A DNA stretch of 48,891 bases from Chitinispirillaceae bacterium (GTDB lineage Bacteria; Fibrobacterota; Chitinivibrionia; Chitinivibrionales; Chitinispirillaceae). This document shows positions 27,243-35,648 of the stretch, piece by piece. The notes beneath the pieces were generated by a model. It saw only the letters and a program-made list of their open reading frames with translations. It did not search any database and was not told where the DNA came from. The stretch lies in NCBI GenBank assembly GCA_016927235.1, contig JAFGNB010000230.1, positions 1 through 48,891 of the forward strand, written 5' to 3'. The stretch's first letter is position 1. Every line of letters begins with the position of its first letter. A program made the translations under genes and the position numbers.

Positions 27243-28167
27243 CGAACCGCAATCCCTCCCGCAGTCGTGCGCCGTGAAGGTACTCGCCCGCCTGCAGGAT
27301 TCTTCGCCCCTGCGGCTTTACCGATAATACACGAATGACCCCTGCGCCGGTCTGCACCTCGAAGTACTCCGGTGTCGTACGAAGTACTGTTCCGCAGGGG
27401 GCCGTCGTTCCGGACTGCGGCAACGGCAGTGCCCATTCGATGCCGAGCCGCTTTCCTTCGATCAAAGTGTAGGTCCCGGGAAACGGCTTGAAGGCGCGGA
27501 TTTTATTGAAAATAAACGAAGCCGGCAGTTTCCAATCAATAACCGCCTCATGTTTTTTAAGCTTCGGTGCCCTGCTTGCAACTGCATGCTGCTGGGGAGA
27601 GGGTCTGATGTCTCCGCGTTCGAGAGCCGCAAGCACCGCGCAGAGCGTATCGGCACCCAGCTCGCTTAGGCGATGAGCGAGTTCGGGGGTCGTCTCTTCG
27701 GACCCAACGGCGACCGCTGCCTGCTGCAGGATCTCACCCGTATCGATACCGTCATCGATCCGAAACACCGTTATGCCGGTTGTCGTTGCTCCGGCTTCGA
27801 TCGCTCGTTGAATCGGCGCCGGCCCGCGATACGACGGCAGCAACGATGCATGAATATTGAGCGTACCCAGCGGAGGAATTGCGAAAACAAGGCGCGGCAG
27901 CAGCCGAAAGGCGACAACCACGAAACAGTCGGCATCAAGCGATCGGAGGGATTCAATAAAGAGCGGATCGTCAAGCGATTCAGGTGCAAAAAGAGGCGTC
28001 ACCTTTTCTTGGCGGGCAAAAACGGCAACCGGTGAGTCCTTTAATTGCAGCCCCCTGCCGCAGGGCCGCGGCGGCGTCCTTACGACGCCGGCAATGGTAT
28101 GCCGCTGCTGTAAAGCCCGGAGCGCAGGAATTCCGAACTCGGCCGATCCCAAAAAAACGATACGCAT
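27235..28167 (-). CDS. fmt: Methionyl-tRNA formyltransferase
   Basis: Formylates initiator Met-tRNA. The N-terminal Rossmann domain begins MRIVFLGSAEFGIPALRAL; the formyl-THF and catalytic site is LNIHASLLPSYRGPAPIQ (Asn and His), with ITVFRIDDGIDTGEIL carrying the catalytic Asp. The C-terminal domain (about 205-310) is present. Length 310 is normal. A GGAAAGGA ribosome site precedes the ATG. It is the first gene of the leftward fmt-rsmB-lipoprotein run. Confidence 0.96.
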   Translation of the reverse strand: MRIVFLGSAEFGIPALRALQQRHTIAGVVRTPPRPCGRGLQLKDSPVAVFARQEKVTPLFAPESLDDPLFIESLRSLDADCFVVVAFRLLPRLVFAIPPLGTLNIHASLLPSYRGPAPIQRAIEAGATTTGITVFRIDDGIDTGEILQQAAVAVGSEETTPELAHRLSELGADTLCAVLAALERGDIRPSPQQHAVASRAPKLKKHEAVIDWKLPASFIFNKIRAFKPFPGTYTLIEGKRLGIEWALPLPQSGTTAPCGTVLRTTPEYFEVQTGAGVIRVLSVKPQGRRILQAGEYLHGARLREGLRFDE

Positions 28168-28465
28168 GGTTAGGGCAATCCTTTCCGAGAACCATCCCGG
28201 TTAAAATACCTAACGGGAACCATTGAAGATTCATTAATTCTTTCCCATAGGGTGTGAACGCACCAGATCCCGTTTCCGGCCAGCCCACCGCCGATGTTGA
28301 CGGTTCCGATCATCGGTCCGATACCGGGATTTTCACTCTTCCCAATACAGGATTTTCTCCTGTTTAACTAGTTGATTTCAGCACCGCCATGTAATAATTT
28401 CAGGTGAGAGGACGTTTCAGTTTTCAGTTATAGTCAGGTTGCACCAAGAATTAGAAGGGAGGAGT
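28168..28465. other. Divergent intergenic region upstream of fmt and the zinc-ribbon gene
   Basis: About 298 bases without a gene. It contains a repeated GAACCAT (28189-28195 and 28217-28223) flanking an imperfect hairpin with arms CCCGGTTA (28196-28203) and TAACGGG (28211-28217). A second small hairpin, ACAGGA (28347-28352) and TCCTGT (28358-28363), is followed by TTT and could be a weak terminator, although no gene obviously ends there. A strong GGGAGG at 28457-28462 is the ribosome site of the next gene. Confidence 0.4.
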
Positions 28466-28852
28466 ATGTCCTTGCCCTTTGTACCCGTTGAGAATTTAGA
28501 GATCTATTGCCGTTTCTGTGATAAAATTACTCCCGCCCAGCTCGACCGGAGTATCGCTGAAAACGGGCGAACGGTTGATCGGAATTCGACCTTTGAGTAT
28601 CTTTGCGGAAAATGCCTGAAAACATTCTGTTTTTCGGGGAAGGATCTGCTCGAACAGCCTAAATCCGATACGCCGGAATCGCCTCCTCATGAATACGCTC
28701 CCGATGATCACTTTCTCGTCGGCGAAAAAATTTTCCATAAAAAATGGAAAGAATCGGGTATCGTCATCGGAAAAGACAAGGGGAGTCCCGGCAGTATCCT
28801 CGTCAATTTTGAAAAATCGGGAGTGAAAAAATTGATCGAGGACCTCTGCTGA
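28466..28852 (+). CDS. Small zinc-ribbon protein with C-terminal SH3-like (DUF3553-type) segment
   Basis: A 128-residue protein starting at ATG 28466 behind GGGAGG. The N-terminus has two Cys pairs, CRFC at about 15-18 and CGKC at about 47-50, an apparent zinc ribbon. After an acidic, Pro-rich linker (about 62-78) the C-terminal 50 residues read FLVGEKIFHKKWKESGIVIG and SILVNFEKSGVKKLI, which resembles DUF3553/CarD-like beta-barrels that bind nucleic-acid enzymes. Function unknown; an interaction with RNA polymerase or a helicase would be inference only. Transcribed alone. Confidence 0.7.
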   Translation: MSLPFVPVENLEIYCRFCDKITPAQLDRSIAENGRTVDRNSTFEYLCGKCLKTFCFSGKDLLEQPKSDTPESPPHEYAPDDHFLVGEKIFHKKWKESGIVIGKDKGSPGSILVNFEKSGVKKLIEDLC

Positions 28853-29049
28853 CCACCTCCGAAGTCTCCTCCCGGCCGGTACGGTGGGATGAGGAGTACT
28901 GCAGAAGTGCAGGGAGAGGCGGACGCTGCGGGAATGACTTGCCTTGCCGCCGGGGAACGGTACCCTGACCGCTTTGTGTCTGAAAGCAGTGTCCGCCGCC
29001 ATGTGCTGCGGCGAACGGTGTCCCTGTGGAACTTTATTAACGTTCCTCC

Positions 29050-30720
29050 TCAAAACTCCGGCGGCGCCACCTCCCTGCCGGCATACTGCTGCTCGTAGAG
29101 GAAAACCGCACCCGCTTCGTCAAGTCCCGCACTCTTCCAGATCTCCGTGATCGCACCGATACCGACCGTCCCGCGATAGACGATCGTCGCCGTATTGTCC
29201 AGACAAACGATCTCCTCGGTCCGGTGGTTGTGAAACCGCCGCACGAGCGGCCCCCTCCAGCCGCGGCTCTCGTTAATCACCAATTCCCGGCTGTAGAGCG
29301 CGCCGGTCGGCCTGCGATTAATGCCGATGATGCGGGTCGGGCCCAGCTGCGCGCGCATCAATGCGATGAATGTGTTGATTTCGGGCGCTTCCATGAAATC
29401 CGCCGCCGGCCCTTCGAAAAAGTAAAGTACTACGTATCGATGCTCGCCGCACTCATGGTAAAGTGATACCGGGCAGGCGGCCGACGCCTTGAAATCCTCC
29501 GCCCATGTTCCGATCATCGCCTCAGACGGCAGCTCGTTCCCCTGTTTGATATCGCTGCAAAACAGGCGCAGGCCGTCGGGAGGAATGGTGTCGATCACGA
29601 ACGACAGCGTGTCGAAAACGATTCTACCGCACGCATGTTCATATAGCTCGCGGCTCCCTTCACGGCCGTCAAAATGACCGTCGTTGTTCCGGTCGATCCC
29701 CAGCATCACGGAGGAAAGCCCGGCATAATTGACACATCGATGATCCCACAGGAGCAGTGCATACCTCGACGAATCGACAGTCGCCATTCCCCGCAGTGCA
29801 TCGGCGCGGCGGAAACGCAGCAGCGGTCGCGGCCGGTCGAGCCCCCGGAGCTGCAGGTCGAGAAAATAGCGGACCGCGCCGATCGTTACACTGTCGATCA
29901 CCCGGCAGGTGCCCGCCGTGCAATCCTTCCCGCCTCCTTCATTACGGTCGAAAAAAGGCGCCGGCTGCTCGTCGTCAAGGTTGTTATCGGCGTCACGGTC
30001 GATCCAATACCAGGTCCCTTCGGTCAGGAGCCCGGCCTTATCCTTCATGATGCGGTAGTCCCGTATGGGCGCCACGGCAATGGCGATCCTGGAAGACCCG
30101 ATCGGCAGGGTTGTGAGAAAAAGCGTATCAAAAGGAAGGTTGGCGGTAACGCCGGTCGGCACACGGTTCGAGAGCGCGAACTCATCATAGGAGACGAAGG
30201 AATAGCCCGTGTCAATGATGACGGTCGTTGCCTGTTCGAGCCGCAGGGTCAGCTTGCTGCGTCGATCGAGATTGCAGACGATCGTATCGGGACCGTCCTT
30301 TTTGCGGAAATGGCACACGCGGTATTTCTCGAAAGAGTACCGTATCGTATCGCTCCAGCCCTCCACGGAAACGTAAAGGAAATAGGAGAAGGGGATTCTG
30401 GAGAGTGCAAACGAGCCGAAATCGTGAAAAAGTACGAATCTGCCGTTATGGTCGGTAAAGGTACGGTAGATCATGTTGATGTTTGAATTATCCCACAGCG
30501 AAATCGCCGCGGAATCGATCCCCCGCCCCTGCTCATCCACCACATAGGCATATTCGTACGAAAAGTAATCGGGACAGATGGTGCTCAGGCGCATATTCGC
30601 CCAGGTTATCCTGCCGACGATCACGGCAACGGTAATCATTACCGCGGCAATAAGTATTAGTATGGTCAACAGCGTTATGGCAAACGGCCTGCTCGACAGA
30701 ATCCGGTCTCGAAGATCCAT
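29050..30720 (-). CDS. Exported protein of unknown function with two EF-hand-like loops
   Basis: A 556-residue protein with an N-terminal membrane anchor at about 12-37 (FAITLLTILILIAAVMITVAVIV). Residues about 60-150 look like a carboxypeptidase-regulatory-like domain (AYVVDEQGRGIDSAAISLWD, then FTDHNGRFVLFHDFG). Two 12-residue loops match the EF-hand/dockerin calcium pattern: DRDADNNLDDEQ at 241-252 and DRNNDGHFDGRE at 343-354. The last 140 residues (YVVLYFFEGPAADFMEAPEI, RIIGINRRP, and CLDNTATIVYRGTVG) follow the order of a TlpA/redoxin fold but have no CxxC. I do not recognise the whole protein; a surface or periplasmic role is likely. Confidence 0.7.
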   Translation of the reverse strand: MDLRDRILSSRPFAITLLTILILIAAVMITVAVIVGRITWANMRLSTICPDYFSYEYAYVVDEQGRGIDSAAISLWDNSNINMIYRTFTDHNGRFVLFHDFGSFALSRIPFSYFLYVSVEGWSDTIRYSFEKYRVCHFRKKDGPDTIVCNLDRRSKLTLRLEQATTVIIDTGYSFVSYDEFALSNRVPTGVTANLPFDTLFLTTLPIGSSRIAIAVAPIRDYRIMKDKAGLLTEGTWYWIDRDADNNLDDEQPAPFFDRNEGGGKDCTAGTCRVIDSVTIGAVRYFLDLQLRGLDRPRPLLRFRRADALRGMATVDSSRYALLLWDHRCVNYAGLSSVMLGIDRNNDGHFDGREGSRELYEHACGRIVFDTLSFVIDTIPPDGLRLFCSDIKQGNELPSEAMIGTWAEDFKASAACPVSLYHECGEHRYVVLYFFEGPAADFMEAPEINTFIALMRAQLGPTRIIGINRRPTGALYSRELVINESRGWRGPLVRRFHNHRTEEIVCLDNTATIVYRGTVGIGAITEIWKSAGLDEAGAVFLYEQQYAGREVAPPEF

Positions 30721-31043
30721 ACGATACCCCTCGCACTGGGAATAGGTCTCTATTGAGTATACTAAACGTGCAGGGAAGGGTGGTTGTTACATTTAATTCT
30801 ATTCTGTTTAAATCGGAGGGGATGTGTTTTTCAATCATATTTTTATCATCTCACCCCATCTCCCCCATCCTTTCTTCCACTCTCCGTTTGCAAAGAGGGA
30901 AAGAGGGGGGGGGGCCTCGCGTATAGCAGGACGGAAGCGGGTGATAGGGTTAGGTGCGCCGGTAGAACATCTTCAATCCACCCGCAGCGGATAAGTATAT
31001 TTTACCGGAATTTATACTTAAACCTTATCAAATGGGATTTTAC
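30721..31043. promoter_or_regulatory. Divergent intergenic region upstream of the GH5 gene, with G tract and inverted repeat
   Basis: No gene seen. It holds a run of ten G at 30905-30914 and a perfect 8-base inverted repeat, TAAGTATA at 30992-30999 and TATACTTA at 31013-31020, separated by 13 bases and ending 23 bases before the GH5 start. The right arm also contains a TATACT that could serve as a -10. Confidence 0.45.
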
Positions 31044-32870
31044 ATGAAAGCCACCATCCGTACCGGTCGTCTAAACACCGGTAACCTGTTGCTCAGGGTT
31101 GTATCGCTGCTCCTTGCAGTCACCCTCGCTTATCTCTCCTGCACACCCGGCGGAGCCGGTAAAAAATCATCGGCCTCCCTGCCGCCCGCCGCATGGAACA
31201 TCGATACCCTGTGCCGGGCGCTCGGCGCATGCATCAACCTTGGTAATGCATTGGAAGCCCCCAAGGAAGGCGAGTGGGGCGTTGTGCTGAAAAAGAGTTA
31301 CTTCAGCCATGCTAAATCGCTCGGATTTCAGTCGGTCCGCATCCCGGTGCGCTGGTCGGCGCATGTCGACACCATAGCTCCCTATGCTATTGATCCGGCC
31401 TTTATGAACCGGGTCCTCTGGGCAATCGATCAGGCGCTGATAAACAATCTGAAGGCGATCATCAACGTCCATCATTTCGAACCGCTCATGAGCGACCCGG
31501 TGAAATTCTCTCCTGTCTTTATTTCGATATGGAAACAGGTCGCGAAGCGTTGTGCTTCCTACGGCCCCGAACTCTATTTTGAACTCTGCAACGAACCCAA
31601 CGGCGCAATGTCGGCGGCGCAATGGAACGAACTTGCCGGCAAAGCGCTTGCCGTCATACGGCCGACCAACCCACGACGCAGCGTCATCATCGGCGGAACC
31701 GAATGGAATGCGGCGCGGGGACTCAATACGCTCACACTCCCTGCCGACAGTTTCATCATCGCCACCTTTCACTGTTATGATCCCATGCAGTTTACCCATC
31801 AGGGCGCCTCCTGGGTCAAGGCATCCTCGATGTGGAAAGGTATCCGCTGGCGGGCGTCACGCTGCGATACGGCACTGCTGATCGCTATGTTCGATGGCGT
31901 TGACGCATGGTCGAAGAAAGCCGGCGTTCCGATGTTCCTCGGTGAATTCGGCGCGCTCGATACGGCGGACACCATTTCACGCGTACTCTACACCGCCTTC
32001 ATCGCCAAGCAGGCGGTCGAAAGAGGATGGCCATACGCGTACTGGAAGTATAACAATAACTTTGGGATTTACGACGACGAAACCAATACCACGAGGGACT
32101 TTCTGATAAACGCGCTGCTCAAACCCGAGTCAACCTTTATTGCTTATCAACAACTGGCGGCCCGCGACATGATGGTCATCCCCGATCCCGGAAGCGACCT
32201 CTTTCTTCTGCTTGATGATTTTGAGGACTCTCTCCCGGCCCAAAACAGCCTCGTCGGAATAGCCGGAGACTCCGCTGCATCATGCTGTGTCTGGAACGTC
32301 TGGTACAGCGACCGCAGTATTGTTCTAAACCATAACGGAGACACGATTGCCGTCGGAAGCGGCTACAGCGGAAAACTGGTCGACAACCGGGGTAGGGACG
32401 GAAAATGCCTTTACGCAAAAGAGTACCTCAACGGAAGCAGCTACCCCTCCATCTCCCTGCAGGCGCCGTTTCCGGGCGAAAACAACAGAAACTGGTACGA
32501 TCTGTCTCCATTGACGGCGATCTCCTTTTACGCGAAAGGATTCGGCTTGCTCACCGTCGACGTCATTACCGACACCATCCGAAACGGCTACCCCCCATCC
32601 GACAACTGGGGACATTTCAGCTGCCCCTTCGAACTGGCCGACGCCTGGAAACAATACGTCGTTCCGGTGAAGGATCTCAAACCGAAACCCTGGTCCCAAC
32701 CGCAGCAGGAGATGCTCGACTGGAGTTCGGGCATGAAAAGAGCAGGCGCCGTGTCGTTCACCACCCATCAAAATTACGGGAAAGAGGTCGACGACTCGCT
32801 GGAGGTCTTCATCGACGACATACGGCTGTATGGATTGACGGAGGGCAGCTTCAGGCCGGCGGGGAGATGA
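31044..32870 (+). CDS. Glycoside hydrolase family 5 (endoglucanase-type) lipoprotein with C-terminal beta-sandwich module
   Basis: Start set at ATG 31044 (608 residues), with GGGA 6 bases upstream; an ATG at 31032 is in frame. The signal sequence ends in LAYLSC, a lipobox (Cys about 35). The GH5 barrel (about 50-370) opens with INLGNALEAPKEGEW, the INLGNAL signature of endoglucanases. Acid/base Glu184 is in ELCNEPNG and nucleophile Glu301 in FLGEFGALD; NVHHFEP and FHCYDPMQFTHQG are further barrel motifs. Residues about 390-605 form a beta-sandwich starting LLLDDFEDSLPAQNS and ending VFIDDIRLYG, the layout of CBM11-like modules. Likely a surface-anchored cellulase or mannanase; substrate is not determinable. 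Confidence 0.9.
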   Translation: MKATIRTGRLNTGNLLLRVVSLLLAVTLAYLSCTPGGAGKKSSASLPPAAWNIDTLCRALGACINLGNALEAPKEGEWGVVLKKSYFSHAKSLGFQSVRIPVRWSAHVDTIAPYAIDPAFMNRVLWAIDQALINNLKAIINVHHFEPLMSDPVKFSPVFISIWKQVAKRCASYGPELYFELCNEPNGAMSAAQWNELAGKALAVIRPTNPRRSVIIGGTEWNAARGLNTLTLPADSFIIATFHCYDPMQFTHQGASWVKASSMWKGIRWRASRCDTALLIAMFDGVDAWSKKAGVPMFLGEFGALDTADTISRVLYTAFIAKQAVERGWPYAYWKYNNNFGIYDDETNTTRDFLINALLKPESTFIAYQQLAARDMMVIPDPGSDLFLLLDDFEDSLPAQNSLVGIAGDSAASCCVWNVWYSDRSIVLNHNGDTIAVGSGYSGKLVDNRGRDGKCLYAKEYLNGSSYPSISLQAPFPGENNRNWYDLSPLTAISFYAKGFGLLTVDVITDTIRNGYPPSDNWGHFSCPFELADAWKQYVVPVKDLKPKPWSQPQQEMLDWSSGMKRAGAVSFTTHQNYGKEVDDSLEVFIDDIRLYGLTEGSFRPAGR

Positions 32871-33030
32871 CGTGCGATTCTCGCCTTACGCCGCAGCAGC
32901 CGGACCGCCCCCTTACTGCTTCTCCCAGATGGTCAGGGCATGAACGTATCTGTTCTTTCCGATCTCCGTCATCGACATAAGTCCATATTATATTTTTAGA
33001 TATTTATGTTATATCGAGAGGTTGACAGCA

Positions 33031-34308
33031 ATGCTCGACATGCAGCGGATCAGGGACAATCCCGAATTCATTAAAAAAGCATCAGAAAATAAAAAGAGTC
33101 CTGTCGATATCGACACTATCATCAACCTTGATAACCGGCGGCGCGACACGATCAAGGAGGTTGAGCGCCTTAAAAACCTCCGGAACACCAGGTCACAGGA
33201 GATCGCCGTCCTCAGAAAAGAAAAAAAGGATGCAACCAAGGTGATCGCCGAGATGAAGGAGGTCTCCGACCGCATCAAAGACCTGGACGGGCAGCAGAAG
33301 GAGATCGAGGAGACCCTGCATGAACATCTCATCCGGGTTCCCAATATTGCGCACGAGAGCACCCCTCACGGCGAAAGCGAGAAGGACAATGTCGTGACCG
33401 CTACATGGGAGAAACCGCCGTCATTCGATTTCAAACCCAAGGACCACATCGAACTCGGCATTATACTCGACATCATCGATTTCCCGCGCGGTGCGAAAAT
33501 AGCGGGTGCGGGATTCCCGGTACTTAAGAATGAGGGTGCGCGGCTCGAACGGGCGCTGATCAACTTTTTTCTTGAAACGCATACCCGTCGACACGGTTAC
33601 CGTGAAATCTTTCCGCCGTTTCTGGTGAACCGGGCGAGCCTTTTCGGTACGGGACAGCTTCCTAAAAGTGAAGAACAGATGTATTTCATAGGCGAAGACG
33701 GCCTCTTCTGCATCCCCACCGCCGAGGTGCCGGTAACCAACCTGCACCGCGACGAAATCCTCGACCAGGCACAGCTGCCGATAAAATACTGCGCATACAG
33801 CGCCTGTTTCAGACGTGAGGCGGGGAGCTACGGCAGGGATACAAAGGGGTATCTGCGCGTGCACCAGTTCAACAAGGTCGAACTGGTGAAAATGGTGCTG
33901 CCGTCTACTTCCTATGATGAGCTCGAACTGCTCCGTATCGACGCGGAATTCATCCTCAAGGCGCTCGGACTCCATTACCGCGTCCTTACGCTCTGCGACG
34001 CCGACCTCTCATTCGCGGCGGCAAAATGCTACGACCTCGAGGCATGGGCGCCGGGGGAAGGAAGCTACCTCGAAGTATCTTCCTGCAGTAATTTCGAAGA
34101 TTTTCAGGCACGGCGAATGAACATCCGCTACCGGCCTGCAAACGGCGACAAACCGCGGTTTGTCCATACCCTCAATGGAAGTGGCCTAGCGACGGCACGT
34201 ATCCTTGTGGCGCTTCTCGAAACGTACCAGACGGCGAACGGCACCGTCCACGTACCCGAAGTATTACATCCCTGGATGCAGGGACTTACGGAAATCGGGC
34301 CCCGGTGA
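33031..34308 (+). CDS. serS: Seryl-tRNA synthetase
   Basis: Class II aminoacyl-tRNA synthetase. I start at ATG 33031 (MLDMQRIRDNPE, matching the family N-terminus), behind GAGAGG at 33016-33021; an upstream TTG is unlikely. The coiled-coil tRNA-binding arm spans about 25-105. Motif 2 is in CFRREAGSYGRDTKGYLRVHQF (key FRRE and RVHQF), and motif 3 in NGSGLATARILVALLE. Length 425. First gene of an operon with the histidine kinase, PorX-like regulator and tsaE: its stop overlaps the kinase GTG start in GTGA. Confidence 0.97.
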   Translation: MLDMQRIRDNPEFIKKASENKKSPVDIDTIINLDNRRRDTIKEVERLKNLRNTRSQEIAVLRKEKKDATKVIAEMKEVSDRIKDLDGQQKEIEETLHEHLIRVPNIAHESTPHGESEKDNVVTATWEKPPSFDFKPKDHIELGIILDIIDFPRGAKIAGAGFPVLKNEGARLERALINFFLETHTRRHGYREIFPPFLVNRASLFGTGQLPKSEEQMYFIGEDGLFCIPTAEVPVTNLHRDEILDQAQLPIKYCAYSACFRREAGSYGRDTKGYLRVHQFNKVELVKMVLPSTSYDELELLRIDAEFILKALGLHYRVLTLCDADLSFAAAKCYDLEAWAPGEGSYLEVSSCSNFEDFQARRMNIRYRPANGDKPRFVHTLNGSGLATARILVALLETYQTANGTVHVPEVLHPWMQGLTEIGPR

Positions 34309-35633
34309 AAGCGTGGATCAGAAAAATCATCACCGCACCGCTGCTGTACTTCATCTTCATGAAGATACGTCCTTTTACACGGAAGAATGTTCTTCTCGTT
34401 CTCTGCTCGTTTGCGCTCATCGGTTACAGTATTTTTTCCTTTGCCGTCATCGGCCGCCTGAAGGCCGAAACCACCGGCCTCACGCAGGCGTACGCCGAAC
34501 TGATCCAGACCACGGTTTCGGGAACCATGACCTACGGCGAGATCCGGAGCGTGCTCGGGCGTGTTCTCGACAAGGCAATCAATCCCATCATCGTCACCGA
34601 TACGGTATGGCGTCCGATTCTATGGACCAACATCTACCGGCAACACCGGCTTTTCGGTAAAAGGGAGCGACTTCCCGAAAAACTTGACGGTGTGCAGCAG
34701 GAATACCTTGAACGGAAGATCGTTTCCCTGCGCATGTCCTTCAAACCCCGTCCGATTTACTTCAGCAAAGACGGCGGACGGCTCATGGGATATCTGGTAT
34801 ACGGTAACAGCATGCTTATCCGCAGCCTCTACTTTCTACCGTTTCTGGAAGTCGGCCTGGTCGCCGCGTTTATCATCCTGCTCTACCTCGCCTTCCATAA
34901 CATCCGGGTCACCGAACGCAGCCATCTGTGGGTCGGCCTGGCGAAAGAGACCGCCCATCAGCTGGGAACGCCGATCTCTTCGATCATGGGGTGGGTGGAG
35001 TATCTGCGTACCTTTGTTGACGATGCCGCCGTCGATCAGTCGCGTGAGGTCAGGCAGATCCTCAACGATATGAACAACGACCTGAACCGGCTCTCGAAGA
35101 TCACCGCGCGTTTCAGTCAGATAGGTTCCACCCCGTCAATGGTACCCTGCGATCTCCGTCACCTCCTGACCGACGTCGCTTCGTATTTCACCATGCGCCT
35201 GCCGCTGCTGCGTAAACACATCACCATCGAATACGATTTCAACCGACTGCCGCTCGTCCATGCCAACCGGGACCTCCTTGAATGGGTATTCGAGAACATG
35301 TTGAAAAACGCCATCGATGCCATTACCTCCAATGACGGAAAAATCGGCATCAAAACCGAGCACCTCGCCGTTACCCGTATCGTCCGTATTCAGATAAGCG
35401 ACAATGGACACGGCATCTCATGGGAAACCCATAAAAAGATCTTTTCGCCCGGTTTTACCACCAAGCGGCGCGGATGGGGATTGGGGTTGACTCTGGCTAA
35501 AAGAATCATTGAAGATTACCACAAAGGAAAGATTTATATCGCATGGTCGCAACGGGACAAAGGCACCGTTTTCAACGTCGACCTGCCGGTCAGCAAACAA
35601 GACGCCGGAACGGTCGCATCATCGGAAGCGTGA
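34305..35633 (+). CDS. Membrane sensor histidine kinase (PorY-like candidate)
   Basis: Starts with GTG, overlapping serS by 4 bases. Two membrane helices (about 28-50 and 174-198) bracket a periplasmic sensor of about 120 residues with no domain I recognise. The HisKA domain has phospho-acceptor His218 in AKETAHQLGTPISS. The ATPase has the N box ENMLKNAIDAI (about 330-340), DNGHGIS and RRGWGLGLTLAKRI. The final tail is short. It sits 15 bases before a PorX-like regulator, which makes it the probable partner kinase. In Porphyromonas the PorY kinase regulates type IX secretion genes with PorX; the equivalence here is inference from context. Confidence 0.88.
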   Translation: MKAWIRKIITAPLLYFIFMKIRPFTRKNVLLVLCSFALIGYSIFSFAVIGRLKAETTGLTQAYAELIQTTVSGTMTYGEIRSVLGRVLDKAINPIIVTDTVWRPILWTNIYRQHRLFGKRERLPEKLDGVQQEYLERKIVSLRMSFKPRPIYFSKDGGRLMGYLVYGNSMLIRSLYFLPFLEVGLVAAFIILLYLAFHNIRVTERSHLWVGLAKETAHQLGTPISSIMGWVEYLRTFVDDAAVDQSREVRQILNDMNNDLNRLSKITARFSQIGSTPSMVPCDLRHLLTDVASYFTMRLPLLRKHITIEYDFNRLPLVHANRDLLEWVFENMLKNAIDAITSNDGKIGIKTEHLAVTRIVRIQISDNGHGISWETHKKIFSPGFTTKRRGWGLGLTLAKRIIEDYHKGKIYIAWSQRDKGTVFNVDLPVSKQDAGTVASSEA

Positions 35634-35648
35634 GGAGGTTGTTGCACT

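Noticed and set aside
26046-27338. Long + strand open frame opposite rsmB and fmt (430 codons)
   Set aside because: It is antisense to two genes with intact catalytic motifs, is rich in Arg, Pro and His as expected of a GC-rich shadow, and has no recognisable domain or ribosome site.
28899-28912. CTGCA-GAAG-TGCAG hairpin after the zinc-ribbon gene, considered as a terminator
   Set aside because: Only 5 base pairs and no following T tract.
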